From Henriciella sp. (GTDB taxonomy: Bacteria; Pseudomonadota; Alphaproteobacteria; Caulobacterales; Hyphomonadaceae), in NCBI GenBank assembly GCA_013214545.1, contig JABSQB010000005.1:62001-126000 (forward strand): a stretch of DNA of 64,000 nucleotides. Reading direction: 5' to 3'. Below are positions 17,200-26,633 of the stretch, piece by piece. The position numbers and the translations under genes are program-made. Below the pieces are notes generated by a model, which searched no databases, was not told where the DNA came from, and worked only from the letters and a program-made list of their open reading frames with translations. Each line of letters starts with the position of its first letter. The stretch's first letter is position 1.

Positions 17200-18059
17200 T
17201 GGATCACTGTCAGCTTGATTTTGCCTGCCAGCGTCTCGCCTGGCTCTAGCCAATTCAGCCCAGTTACGTCATCGGGCAGATCTGTATTCAGTGCGTTCGG
17301 CGCATGAGTAATCGGCTCAGCGCAGAAAAAATCTTTGCCTGCAGGGACGAAGACCGTTGCGTGTGTGAAGACGGGATCTGACTTGATGCTGACCCCATGG
17401 GTCGGCCAATTGATCTCGATCGAGCCAGGGTCGAGCGAATAAGACGTGTCCAAAGTCAGATCCTCAACAATCCGCGCGCGCGAAAGGTCTTCTGTGATCT
17501 TGATCGGGCAGCGGGTGGTCCCACCGGTCTCGGTATCGAACCCCCAGATATGGCTGGTTGGCACAATCAAAGTGGCTTTCTCGCGCGCAAAATAAGGGTG
17601 CCATCCCAGGCCGGCCGGCATTGGCGTATCGCTCAGATTGGTTACGGCAAGCTCGACCGTCAGGCGATTGTCGGTCAGCCGAAAAGACTGGCGCGCATCA
17701 TAACTCCACGGCCAGGCATCCGCCTCATGGTGAAAGTGCAGTGTCGCAGCGGTTTTCGACTGCGATTCCACCTTCCAGACATCCTGCCAGCCATGCCCAT
17801 GAATGGCGTGCGGCTCGGGCGGGAAATTAGCATGCAGGTCAATCTTGCTACCATTGATGCCAAACTGTGCCTCAAAGATGCGACCGACAAACGGTACCAT
17901 CGGGAAAGACGCATATTGGGTCGGATCGAAGGCCGGGCCAACGCGATCAGGCGCAGGTCTCATAACATCCAGGTCGCGATGTTTGAATTTGCTAACCGCG
18001 CCGCCTGCGCAGGGATCCAGCTCCAGGAGCATATCACCTTTGGTCAGCACGATGCGCAT
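17196..18059 (-). CDS. Aldose 1-epimerase family protein
   Basis: A 287-residue galactose-mutarotase-fold protein. AIHGHGWQ and GLGWHPYF hold the two conserved histidines that act on the sugar ring. A C-terminal acidic residue in the FFCAEPITHAPNALN segment fits the catalytic Glu. I start at ATG 18059, which overlaps the 3' end of ksgA by 26 bases. The true substrate may be an aldose or a sugar phosphate. Confidence 0.85.
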   Translation of the reverse strand: MRIVLTKGDMLLELDPCAGGAVSKFKHRDLDVMRPAPDRVGPAFDPTQYASFPMVPFVGRIFEAQFGINGSKIDLHANFPPEPHAIHGHGWQDVWKVESQSKTAATLHFHHEADAWPWSYDARQSFRLTDNRLTVELAVTNLSDTPMPAGLGWHPYFAREKATLIVPTSHIWGFDTETGGTTRCPIKITEDLSRARIVEDLTLDTSYSLDPGSIEINWPTHGVSIKSDPVFTHATVFVPAGKDFFCAEPITHAPNALNTDLPDDVTGLNWLEPGETLAGKIKLTVIH

Positions 18060-18894
18060 CAAACGCCTCCCCAAACTTATCGGCCAGCGCTCTGAAATCA
18101 TTCTGGGTCAGAGTTTCGGCTCTCGACGTAGGGTCTATCTTGCAGGATTCGAGCCAATGGACAGCGTTCAGTTGCACCGCTTTAGCCAGCGACTTGAGCG
18201 ACGCGCGGAGCATCTTCCGGCGCTGTCCGAACGCGGCAGTGGTGACTTTCTCGAGACTGGCCAAATCCCGGTACCGTGCGTCGGCTGAGAGCGGCTTGAA
18301 CACAGCGACCGCTGAGTCGACCTTGGGTGGCGGTTTGAATGCGCCGGGAGGAAGCGTGAAAGCGATATGCGCGTCGCATACAGCGGCGGTGAGCACCGCC
18401 AACCTGCCATATTGGCGATCGCCTGATTTGGCGCAGGCCCGCTCGGCGACCTCTTTCTGAAACATCAGCGCCATCTCGCCGCGCCAAGGACCCGCTTTCA
18501 GCCAATTGATCAGAAGTGGGGTGCCGACATTGTAGGGCAGGTTGGCGACGATCATAACGGGCTGGTCTGCGCGGGATACGGCTGGGAGCTGCGCCCAGTC
18601 TATCTTGCGGGCATCTTGTTGAATAATGTCCAGCCGACCCTCGTTCGCCTCTGGCCAGGCACGCAGCGCATCAGCAAAGCGGTCATCGGCTTCAACGCAG
18701 GTCAGGTGCGCTGCACCAGCGTCGAGGAGGGCGCGGGTGAGGCCGCCCGGGCCAGGGCCAACTTCAATGACTGTGCGGCCATCAACCGGTCCCGCGGCAA
18801 GGGCTGTTCGCCTCAAGATGTCTGGATCAAACAGAAAATGCTGACCCAGCGCTTTCCGCGCCCGCGCCTGCGTAAATTCGGGGCGATCAGGCAT
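18034..18894 (-). CDS. ksgA: 16S rRNA (adenine1518/1519-N6)-dimethyltransferase
   Basis: A 286-residue KsgA. ALGQHFLFDPDILRR and the SAM-binding VIEVGPGPGGLTRALL are near the N-terminus, and the catalytic NLPY motif is at 118-121. It dimethylates two adenines near the 3' end of 16S rRNA late in small-subunit assembly. It overlaps pdxA by 8 bases and is the last gene of the conserved lptD-surA-pdxA-ksgA set. Confidence 0.96.
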   Translation of the reverse strand: MPDRPEFTQARARKALGQHFLFDPDILRRTALAAGPVDGRTVIEVGPGPGGLTRALLDAGAAHLTCVEADDRFADALRAWPEANEGRLDIIQQDARKIDWAQLPAVSRADQPVMIVANLPYNVGTPLLINWLKAGPWRGEMALMFQKEVAERACAKSGDRQYGRLAVLTAAVCDAHIAFTLPPGAFKPPPKVDSAVAVFKPLSADARYRDLASLEKVTTAAFGQRRKMLRASLKSLAKAVQLNAVHWLESCKIDPTSRAETLTQNDFRALADKFGEAFDAHRADQR

Positions 18895-19900
18895 CGAAAC
18901 TGGCTCGATTTGCGATCATGGTTTGCGCCAGCTCTATCGCAGCAATCAGACTGTCTGGTTTGGCATTGCCCTTGGCGGCCGCGTCATAGGCCGTGCCGTG
19001 ATCCGGGCTTGTGCGGATGATGGGCAGGCCCAGCGTCGTATTGACGCCTCCCCACATATCCAGCGTCTTGACCGGGATTAGGCCCTGATCGTGGGTCATC
19101 GCGATCACCACGTCATAATCGCCGTTCAAGGCTTCATGAAACACAGTGTCAGCAGGCCGCGCGTCAGAGATGCGAATGCCGTCAGCGCGAAGATGCGCGG
19201 CAATCGGATTGATGAGGTCCTGTTCCTCACTGCCAATCGATCCGCCTTCTCCGGCATGAGGGTTTAGTGCGGAAAAGGCGATGCGAGGGTCCCGGATCGC
19301 GAAGTCGCGGCGCAGGGCCGTGTCAGTGATTTGAGCAATCAGACTGAGGCTGCCGGGGGTTAGATGCTCTATGACTTGCATCAGCGGGATGTGGATGGTG
19401 GCTAATGACACGCGAAGGCCGCCACCAACCAGCATCATGACCGGCTTAATGCTGTGGTTGAAGTTTGCGCTACAGAGGTCTGCGATGAATTCCGTGTGCC
19501 CGGGATGAGAGAAGCCGGCTTGATACAGCACCGCTTTGGAAATCGGATTTGTGACCATGCCGCTTGCTGCTCCGGTGAGGCAGAGCTCTGTCGCGCGCTG
19601 GATACTATCAATAGTGGCCGCAGCACCGATCGGAGAGGGTTGCCCGACGCTTAATGCATCGAGGTCTTCGATTTCGATCGGTAGGAGCGGCAGAGCTTTT
19701 GGAAAAAGATCAGCGACTTCGGCAACGGTGTTGACACGCTCGACTGGAATATCGCCCTCATACAGGCGCGGATCTCCCACCACGAAAAAAGGCGCGCCGC
19801 CCGCTGCTGAGAGTGTCTTCCAAGCAAGGCCGGTGATTTGAGGGCCGCACCCGGCCGGATCCCCCATAGTTACGGCGAGAGGCTGATGCGACGTCGACAA
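18887..19900 (-). CDS. pdxA: 4-hydroxythreonine-4-phosphate dehydrogenase
   Basis: A 337-residue PdxA in pyridoxal-5'-phosphate synthesis. It has VTMGDPAGCGPQI at the N-terminus, GHTEFIADLC, LNPHAGEGGSIGSEE and AMTHDQGLIPVKTL, whose histidines bind the metal ion. It lies 8 bases after surA and overlaps ksgA. Confidence 0.95.
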   Translation of the reverse strand: MSTSHQPLAVTMGDPAGCGPQITGLAWKTLSAAGGAPFFVVGDPRLYEGDIPVERVNTVAEVADLFPKALPLLPIEIEDLDALSVGQPSPIGAAATIDSIQRATELCLTGAASGMVTNPISKAVLYQAGFSHPGHTEFIADLCSANFNHSIKPVMMLVGGGLRVSLATIHIPLMQVIEHLTPGSLSLIAQITDTALRRDFAIRDPRIAFSALNPHAGEGGSIGSEEQDLINPIAAHLRADGIRISDARPADTVFHEALNGDYDVVIAMTHDQGLIPVKTLDMWGGVNTTLGLPIIRTSPDHGTAYDAAAKGNAKPDSLIAAIELAQTMIANRASFDA

Positions 19901-19908
19901 TGGCGTGA

Positions 19909-21147
19909 TTAGCGGCGGATAATCGTCGCTTCGCGTCGCAGATTGCGCAGGCTGCGTTCCGAGATCATGCCAAGTTGTTGAGAGAACAGTCGATCTTCGA
20001 TCTGCTCGGCGCTCGGGACAGCCTGCATGTCATCTCTTCGGTCGCAGACATACATCACCGCCAGCGTGCCAGACTGGGCGAAAATATCGGTCGCTTCACC
20101 GACCGGTGTGTTGGTGACCATGGCTTGGGCTTCCGGGCCGAGATCGTTGACATTGAGATCCGTCAGCGTGACCGCACGCAGGTTTTCGTCCGCGTCTGCA
20201 ACCGTTTCGACCTCGGCGCACCCTTCGATCTGCTCCACAGCGGCTTTCAGGTCAGCGTCGCTGCCATTGTTCACGGTTAGGCGCGCGACGTCGACCAGGG
20301 TCACAGAATCGGACGGATCGCGCTTGGCGCGGACACTCATCAGATAAATTCCGTCCTCGACTGTGATAGGGTCGGTCAGGCCGGGTCCACTCAGGCTCTG
20401 AACCGCAGCTTTGCGTTCATCTTCAAAGTCATCAAGGACAACCCAGCTCATGTCACCGCCTGTTGCGGCTGTCGGCGCTGATGAGAATCGCTGCGCTGCG
20501 ACTTCAAATGGAGCGCCAGCGCGCAATTGCTCAAGAATAGAATTGGCCGCCGTTAGCGCTTGCGTTTTGTCTTCGGGTGTTGGCGCGAACAGAAAAATCT
20601 CCGAAACCAGATACTGTTCTTTCTGGGCATCTGCCTGCAGTCGTTTCAACTGTTCTTGAATCTGGTTGTCCGAGATTCGAATCCGAGACCCATAAAGCCC
20701 GTTCATGATTCGGCGCCAGGCAATCTCTGCGCGGGTCTGGTCTTCCAGGCTGGTTGGATTGACGCCGGATTGCAGCAAAGTCGAAACCAGCGATTCGCGA
20801 GTCAGACCAGATTGCTGCGCCAGGCGGTCGATCGAACTGGCGATCTCACTATCAGAGATCTCGACTTCATATTCGGCCGCTTCCTGCAGCTGAAGGCGTT
20901 CATCAATCAACTGTTCGAGAGCTTGCGCTGTGATCTGCTGAACTTGCTCTGGTGTTGGTTCCCGGCCGCCAAGACTAAGCAGCAGCAGCCTTGCGCGCTG
21001 TCTGACGTCGGTAAACGAAATCGGATCATCGTTCACAACTGCAACCACGCCTTCGATCTGAAGGGTTTCTGGCGCCGCTTCCTGAGCGCTCACATAGCCG
21101 CAGGCTGTAAAGCCCATCAAGGTTGCCAGGGCAATTGACCGAAACAT
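19909..21147 (-). CDS. surA: Periplasmic chaperone / peptidyl-prolyl isomerase SurA
   Basis: A 412-residue exported protein. The signal peptide ends near ACGYVSAQ-E. The N-terminal chaperone domain reads VVAVVNDDPISFTDVRQRARLLL, and a parvulin domain runs over about 175-275 (VSEIFLF, AAQRFSSAPTAATGGDMSWV). A second, more degenerate domain contains two cysteines (EGCAEVE and YVCDRRD) that could form a disulfide. SurA delivers beta-barrel proteins such as LptD to the Bam complex, which fits its place directly downstream of lptD. Confidence 0.9.
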   Translation of the reverse strand: MFRSIALATLMGFTACGYVSAQEAAPETLQIEGVVAVVNDDPISFTDVRQRARLLLLSLGGREPTPEQVQQITAQALEQLIDERLQLQEAAEYEVEISDSEIASSIDRLAQQSGLTRESLVSTLLQSGVNPTSLEDQTRAEIAWRRIMNGLYGSRIRISDNQIQEQLKRLQADAQKEQYLVSEIFLFAPTPEDKTQALTAANSILEQLRAGAPFEVAAQRFSSAPTAATGGDMSWVVLDDFEDERKAAVQSLSGPGLTDPITVEDGIYLMSVRAKRDPSDSVTLVDVARLTVNNGSDADLKAAVEQIEGCAEVETVADADENLRAVTLTDLNVNDLGPEAQAMVTNTPVGEATDIFAQSGTLAVMYVCDRRDDMQAVPSAEQIEDRLFSQQLGMISERSLRNLRREATIIRR

Positions 21148-21257
21148 ACTCTATCTCCTGCGGCAAAATTCAGTCCGCGTTTAGCATGCGGAACATAACG
21201 GTTGCTGAACAATGCGCAACGCACGTGGCTGCAATGTGTCGATACTGCGTTTGTGAT

Positions 21258-23465
21258 TTAGTCGACGTCGTTAGAGCCAAGGCCGCCGAGGGTTTTCAGA
21301 GCGAAGCGGAACTTGATTGAGTCTGTGGGCCCGAGTGTTCTGTCGATCGCCTCCGAGCGCTCAAACGAGACTTCAAAACGTGAGCAGTCGTCTTCGTAGG
21401 CCAAACCGAACGACTGACTGATATCGCGCGGATCAGACAGTGCACCTTGCGAGTTCACGCGGCCTGAAATATCGCGACTTAAGCCGTAAAGCAGGTAGTA
21501 ATTGTCAGTGACTTTGAAGTCGGCGTTCACCTGAATGCCTTCATCATTCAGGCCAGAATTGGTGATCCTTCCATCAATCCGGTAATAGCGCGCATTTGCC
21601 CGAAAGCGCCAAAAATTGGTGTTCACGCGCGCGTCGATCCGATTGAGATTCAGGTCGTCATCATCCAGCCGTACGCGGGTTTCGAGCCGAAGAGGGTTAC
21701 CAAAGTCCGCAGATAGACCGGCAACCCAATCGGATACTGTTCCGTCCAGATTTGAGCCGACGTCAAATACCGGGTCACTCATGTCGCGCCAGCGCTTGCC
21801 GCCGAGCGCAGAGATGGACATGCCATTCTTCCACCGCGCCGTCACCGAGGTTCCAATGGATGCCTTGCTGCCGCCTTCATAAGTATCGAAGCCCGCTGCG
21901 GCGTTGGCTTCAAATAAAGACGACTCATCGAGCTCATAGAATAGGCTGTCCTCTATCGGGATGTCAGGGTCATTTGTCCCTGCGGTTCCATAGGCGACCA
22001 TGCCTTCCGGCTCGACGATCAGATCGATGTATTTGCCAGGACGAAAGAGGGGGTAAGAGACACGTGTGCCGATACTGGCGACACCGCGAGAGACTTCATC
22101 TACCCCGCTTGGAGTGTCATCCAGTTGATAATAGTCAAATCGTCCTTCAGCGAACGGATTGACCAGGATGCCGCCAGGCAGAACACGATTGGCATTCCAT
22201 TCAACGCCGCCAGATGCGCGGTAGCTGTCGATTCCCAATTCCCGCTCAAGGATGGCGGTGGAGCCCGAAACAGCGACGGTACCGTACTTGCCATAGTCGA
22301 GCAGACGCTCCCCAAACATGAGCGGCAGAGCCCGCGGCAAGCGCGCGTCTGAATCATTGTCGCGATTGGTTTCGAAGGTCAGCAAAGCGCTGTCAAAGTA
22401 CCAGTCTCGGCTCTGCGCTTGCGTATAGAGTTGGTTCAGCAAGTACCTTGGTTGACCGGCATACAGGCCGCGGTCGCTGTTTTCGCCTTCGATGTCGTAA
22501 CGCCGCGTGTACAAGTCGTCGCTCACCTGTTCAACAGCGAAGCCCCAGCTCCAGCCAGGTCGGATTTCGAAGCCACCTTCAGCAAAGATGTGACCGCGCC
22601 ATTCCTTTTCGCCGAACTTCTCGCCGTCAGAATCGAATTCCTGCTCATTAGTCAGACTGACATCCGCCTGCACGGAACCGGACCAGAAGCGCTTGCGATA
22701 CTGCGCCTCGAGCAGCGGATTCACGTTGGCCATGACGCGCGGCGAGATGGTCAGGTCGGAATAGGGCGAGATCGCCCAGTAATAGGGTTGTTGATAATAG
22801 ACACCGAGTTTTGAGGAGGTGCCAAAATCAGGCGGCAACAGACCAGAGCGACGCCCTGAACTCGGATCGGGATGCGCGAAGAATGGCAGATACAGCACCG
22901 GCACGCCGGCAACTTCCAAGACCGCGTCGCGATACGACATCATTTCAGACTGCTCATCGAGCACCGCGCGGCGTGCGCGCAAAGCCCAGGTCGGGCGATC
23001 GTCTTCGTCGCAGACTTCGCACGACGTGTAGACGATTTTTTCCAGCGCGTTGTAACCGTCAGATGACCGGACTGCGGATTCCGCCACCGCGACGCCGCCT
23101 TCGGCGGTGCGGGTCGAAAAACCGATGGCATACCCGTCGATCAGATTACTGCTGGTTTCGATTTCGTTTGCAAAGGTTTCACTGCCGTCTGCGTCAATGA
23201 CAATGACATTGCCGATCGCGCGAACCCGGTCTGTCTCGCGGAAATAGATCAGGCGGTCGGCACGCAGGATGCGCCCTTCATATTTAGCCTCAACATTGCC
23301 CTCAGCGATGACGGAATTGTCCGCCTCATTGACGAAAATATTGTCCGCATCGAGGATGACTTTTGGTTGTTCGGCGGCGGGTTCAGATGCCGTATCCTGG
23401 GCCGCCGCAATCCCGGTATGCGCGAGAGTTGCCGCAAAAAGCAGGAAACTGGTCCATTTGTGCAT
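21258..23465 (-). CDS. lptD: LPS-assembly protein LptD
   Basis: A 735-residue outer-membrane protein. The signal peptide ends near GIAAAQ-D. An OstA/LptA-like beta-jellyroll follows (ILDADNIFVNEADNSVIAEGNVEAKYEG), and from about residue 190 comes a C-terminal barrel with FFAHPDPSSGRRSGLLPP and many aromatic strand ends. It inserts lipopolysaccharide into the outer leaflet. Only three cysteines are present (SCEVC and DDCSR). surA lies 110 bases downstream. Confidence 0.95.
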   Translation of the reverse strand: MHKWTSFLLFAATLAHTGIAAAQDTASEPAAEQPKVILDADNIFVNEADNSVIAEGNVEAKYEGRILRADRLIYFRETDRVRAIGNVIVIDADGSETFANEIETSSNLIDGYAIGFSTRTAEGGVAVAESAVRSSDGYNALEKIVYTSCEVCDEDDRPTWALRARRAVLDEQSEMMSYRDAVLEVAGVPVLYLPFFAHPDPSSGRRSGLLPPDFGTSSKLGVYYQQPYYWAISPYSDLTISPRVMANVNPLLEAQYRKRFWSGSVQADVSLTNEQEFDSDGEKFGEKEWRGHIFAEGGFEIRPGWSWGFAVEQVSDDLYTRRYDIEGENSDRGLYAGQPRYLLNQLYTQAQSRDWYFDSALLTFETNRDNDSDARLPRALPLMFGERLLDYGKYGTVAVSGSTAILERELGIDSYRASGGVEWNANRVLPGGILVNPFAEGRFDYYQLDDTPSGVDEVSRGVASIGTRVSYPLFRPGKYIDLIVEPEGMVAYGTAGTNDPDIPIEDSLFYELDESSLFEANAAAGFDTYEGGSKASIGTSVTARWKNGMSISALGGKRWRDMSDPVFDVGSNLDGTVSDWVAGLSADFGNPLRLETRVRLDDDDLNLNRIDARVNTNFWRFRANARYYRIDGRITNSGLNDEGIQVNADFKVTDNYYLLYGLSRDISGRVNSQGALSDPRDISQSFGLAYEDDCSRFEVSFERSEAIDRTLGPTDSIKFRFALKTLGGLGSNDVD

Positions 23466-23581
23466 TCTGCGACTCCGAACTCCTTGGTCTTAAGTCGCAT
23501 ACGCCCTGCCTATCCCAGCGTCTAGCCGCGGCACCCGTTAGAGATGTGAAATTACAGTCAGTTGTGTCTTTGCTGCGTCGC

Positions 23582-24694
23582 TCAGTCGAGCGCCAGTGAT
23601 GCCAGTCCTCCAGGGTACGTCATGGCGCGCCCTTCCAGTTCGAGTTCCACCAAAATCGCCGCACAACGATGTTCGCCGATTTCAGCGGCTCTGGCGATGT
23701 CTTCGATTGAGACTGGCAGCGAGGTGAGCAGCGCCGCGACGAGGTCCTTTTGATGCACAGGGATCTCTGACCCAGGCGTATCCTCGCCGCCGAACTCTGG
23801 TCCCGAAGGGGCGAACAATCCGCGTTGTCGTGGCTGCGCCAGGACTTCCAGAACATCATCAGCATTGCGAACGAGGATGGCGCCCTCACGCAAAAGGCGG
23901 TTTGTTCCGGCATATCTCGGATCCAGAGGCGAGCCCGGCACAGCCATGACGTCACGGTTTTGCTCCAACGCTGTGCGCGCCGATATGAGGGATCCGGAGC
24001 GTTCGGCCGCTTCGATCAAAAGGACGGCTTCAGAGACACCGGTAATGATCCGGTTTCTGCGCGGAAAATCGCGGGCTTTGGCGCGATGCCCGAGCGGGCT
24101 CTCGCTTATGATGAGGCCGTTTTCGACGATCGCGTGAAAAAGCCGCTCGTGTTGAGGCGGATAAATATGATCTATACCGCCACCAAGGACTGCGATCGTG
24201 CCACCTGACAGGGCTGCGGCGTGCGCTTCGCCATCAATACCGCGGGCCAGGCCCGAAACAATGACCACGCCCTCGCTAGACAGGCCGCCAGAGATGTCAC
24301 GGGCCAGTTTTCGTCCTGCAGCTGAGGCCTGCCGCGCGCCGACGATCGCAACTGACTTGCGTTGAGCAAGCGCCAGGTCGCCGAGAACGCTCAGAACGGG
24401 CGGCGGCGGTGCGAGCTGGGACAAAAGCGGCGGATAGTCGGCTTCATTTGCACAGATGATCTTGCCGCCCGCCGCCAGGGTAGCTTCATATTCGCGTTCA
24501 ATCTGACCTCTGGGCGGAATCCTGTGGCCGGATCGACCAGCCGTCAGACCTGGCAGCGCGTCGAGCGCGGCGGCGGCTGAGCCAAAGCGGGCAATGCGTT
24601 GGAAGAACGTTACCGGCCCGATGCGCGGCGTGCGCGTCAGTTGAAGCCAGTCCAGTTTATCAGTTTCGCTTGGTCCCCCAGACCGTTTTGCTAT
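23582..24694 (-). CDS. dprA: DNA processing protein DprA (start codon uncertain)
   Basis: A RecA-loading protein for incoming single-stranded DNA. The Rossmann-like domain is plain: VAIVGARQASAAGRK, VSGLARGIDGEAHAAAL, TIAVLGGGIDHIYPPQHERLF, SESPLG and PRRNRIITGVSEAVLLIEA, followed by a C-terminal winged-helix region. The N-terminal helical domain is also in frame (LDWLQLTRTPRIGPVTFFQR), but there is no ATG, GTG or TTG between the frame opening and TTG 24424. I extend to ATA 24694, which overlaps the plsY stop as ATAG. CTG 24655 is another option. It is cotranscribed with plsY. Confidence 0.88.
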   Translation of the reverse strand: MAKRSGGPSETDKLDWLQLTRTPRIGPVTFFQRIARFGSAAAALDALPGLTAGRSGHRIPPRGQIEREYEATLAAGGKIICANEADYPPLLSQLAPPPPVLSVLGDLALAQRKSVAIVGARQASAAGRKLARDISGGLSSEGVVIVSGLARGIDGEAHAAALSGGTIAVLGGGIDHIYPPQHERLFHAIVENGLIISESPLGHRAKARDFPRRNRIITGVSEAVLLIEAAERSGSLISARTALEQNRDVMAVPGSPLDPRYAGTNRLLREGAILVRNADDVLEVLAQPRQRGLFAPSGPEFGGEDTPGSEIPVHQKDLVAALLTSLPVSIEDIARAAEIGEHRCAAILVELELEGRAMTYPGGLASLALD

Positions 24695-25287
24695 TTTCCC
24701 TTACTCCCGAATTTTGGCTCGGTCCCCTTGAGTAGCCGTTTGATATTTTCACGATGCGTCCAGAAGACGAGCACACTCAAGCCCAAGAGCAGGAGAGATG
24801 CAAACTGTGTTTCGCCTAAAAGGTAGGCGCCGATCGGAACGCAGGCGGCTGCCGTCAAAGCCGAGAGCGACGAAATTCGGGTGAGGGCAAATAGAATCAA
24901 CCAGATTGGTGCGCCAACCGCCAGCGCGAGCGGTGAGGCAAAAACCAATAAGCCGGCATAGGTTGCGACGCCTTTACCGCCTTTGAATCCGAGCCAGATC
25001 GGGTAGCAGTGGCCGATAAACGCAAACAGGCCCGCGATTAGGCCGAAGTTCCGTTCACCCGTCACGCTGGCAATGATCAACACGGCGAGGCCCGCTTTGA
25101 AACTGTCGAGCAGAAGGGTAGCGAACGCCAGATCCTTGCGACCCGTGCGCAGGACGTTGGTCGCGCCGATATTGCCCGAACCCACCTGGCGAATATCGCC
25201 GAGTCCGGCCAGCCGCGTTAGCAACAGGCCAAATGGGATGGATCCCAATAAATATCCGGCAAACGCGGCAATGAAATACCAGTACAT
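24691..25287 (-). CDS. plsY: Glycerol-3-phosphate acyltransferase PlsY
   Basis: A 198-residue multi-pass membrane enzyme that transfers acyl groups from acyl phosphate to glycerol-3-phosphate, the first step of phospholipid synthesis. GSGNIGATNVLR and GFKGGKGVAT are the family's substrate-binding loops. I start at ATG 25287, which has GAGGG five bases upstream. An extension to 25338 adds 17 non-conserved residues. It is followed directly by dprA. Confidence 0.94.
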   Translation of the reverse strand: MYWYFIAAFAGYLLGSIPFGLLLTRLAGLGDIRQVGSGNIGATNVLRTGRKDLAFATLLLDSFKAGLAVLIIASVTGERNFGLIAGLFAFIGHCYPIWLGFKGGKGVATYAGLLVFASPLALAVGAPIWLILFALTRISSLSALTAAACVPIGAYLLGETQFASLLLLGLSVLVFWTHRENIKRLLKGTEPKFGSKGK

Positions 25288-25384
25288 GACACCCTCTTCT
25301 GCGAGGTGCTTATGAGCTGCGCCGAAACACGCCGTCAAGCTGGTGCCCTGCTATTGATTTGAGGCGTTTGCGGCAAAAGTTATT

Positions 25385-25412
25385 AAAAAACAGTATTATG
25401 AGTCAAATACTG
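25385..25412 (-). terminator. Rho-independent terminator after the peptidoglycan-binding protein gene
   Basis: On the minus strand, CAGTATT and AATACTG form a perfect 7-bp stem around an 8-base loop, followed directly by six T. The stem is AT-rich and so weaker than the other terminators here. It lies 22 bases past the gene's stop codon. Confidence 0.7.
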
Positions 25413-25433
25413 AATGTTCTGACCGAGGTAGGG

Positions 25434-26633
25434 CTAGATTCGCGCAATGATATCTAACGCCGTCATGGTTTCAGCGCTGAGGAATCCGACTTCAAGCCCG
25501 TGCTCGCGCTGGAACCGCTCCAAAGCCGATTGCGTCTGAGGACCATGAATCCCGTCCTGAGCGGCGAAATAACCAGCCTCTGATAATGCGGCTTGTGCAG
25601 CAATCACTGTGGTTTGCGCCCGATAGGGTGTACAATCAGGGGCGGTACAGACTGAAGGCTCCACGTTAAGCGCCTGGATCGTTTCCAGCGTCATGTAACC
25701 CCGAGACAGCGTCTGATCACGTTGGAATTGTTCGATCGCGCCCTGGGTCTCCGGTCCATAGATGCCATCGATCTGGATGGTGTAGCCGCGATCGACCAGC
25801 GCAGACTGAATCTGGCGCACCGTTTCCCGGCTCGCCATCTGGTCGCAAAGCACTTCTGCGCGCACAAGCCGGGACGGCTCGGTGACAACCTCGCGTTCGA
25901 CGTACTGATAGGTGGCAGGAATGATCTCAATCTCATGCCGCGCGGCTGCGAGCTGTTTTTGGTACGGAATAGCCGCATACTCCGCAGAAACGGCCACACG
26001 GCGGGCAAAAGCGGGGCGTTGCACCACTTGGCGGGCGACCCGTTTATAGCGCGCGGGCACGGTTTGAGTCTCGGTGCGTGGTGGGGACACCATTCTGGTA
26101 TGGTGAACGATCCGTTTCTTCGCCGGAATCTCGACTTTGCAGAGAATTGTGCCGGTGCCGTGTATGCCGCGATCTGTAGTATTTGCGGCAGCCGCGGGCG
26201 ATCCATGCCCATACAGGCCTTTGCTGCGCTTCCAAACCGTTCTCGCGGGTTCAACCTCGATCGTTTCCGTCCAGGTTTCGTATTTTGCCGGGATATTAAC
26301 CTCAGTTTCGCGCGCCGGAGCGACCAGAATGTCCTCAAATTTCAGGGCATAAGTCGGGGCAACGGTCTGATAAGCGAACATAGGCTGCTTAACCATGATG
26401 CGTTGGCGTCTTTGTTCATAAACAGCCGGAATATGGCGCTGGCGTTCGAATGCCGGATGCACGACGACGCGTTCTGTCACCAGATCATAAGATTCCGGGG
26501 TCAGAGCGTTCGCAAAACAACGTTTCTCGGGATCGGGTCCGACAAGGGTCATCGTCGGAATGGCCTGCGCCATACCCGCCATGGTGAGCCATAAAAGCGT
26601 TACACCTAATACATGCCGGATCGATCGCAGCAT
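25434..26633 (-). CDS. Exported repeat protein with two peptidoglycan-binding domains
   Basis: About 399 residues. A signal peptide (LLWLTMAGMAQA) precedes a middle region of about eight imperfect repeats of 22-24 residues. Each has the pattern VxxPAxxxxxxIPAxYxxxxE, for example VAPARETEVNIPAKYETWTE and VSPPRTETQTVPARYKRVAR. The C-terminus has two PG_binding_1 domains (IQSALVDRGYTIQIDGIYGPETQGAIEQFQ and AQAALSEAGYFAAQDGIHGPQTQSALERFQ). Similar repeat plus PG-binding proteins occur in other proteobacteria without a known role. I prefer ATG 26633 to GTG 26639. It probably acts in the periplasm on the cell wall. Confidence 0.85.
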   Translation of the reverse strand: MLRSIRHVLGVTLLWLTMAGMAQAIPTMTLVGPDPEKRCFANALTPESYDLVTERVVVHPAFERQRHIPAVYEQRRQRIMVKQPMFAYQTVAPTYALKFEDILVAPARETEVNIPAKYETWTETIEVEPARTVWKRSKGLYGHGSPAAAANTTDRGIHGTGTILCKVEIPAKKRIVHHTRMVSPPRTETQTVPARYKRVARQVVQRPAFARRVAVSAEYAAIPYQKQLAAARHEIEIIPATYQYVEREVVTEPSRLVRAEVLCDQMASRETVRQIQSALVDRGYTIQIDGIYGPETQGAIEQFQRDQTLSRGYMTLETIQALNVEPSVCTAPDCTPYRAQTTVIAAQAALSEAGYFAAQDGIHGPQTQSALERFQREHGLEVGFLSAETMTALDIIARI

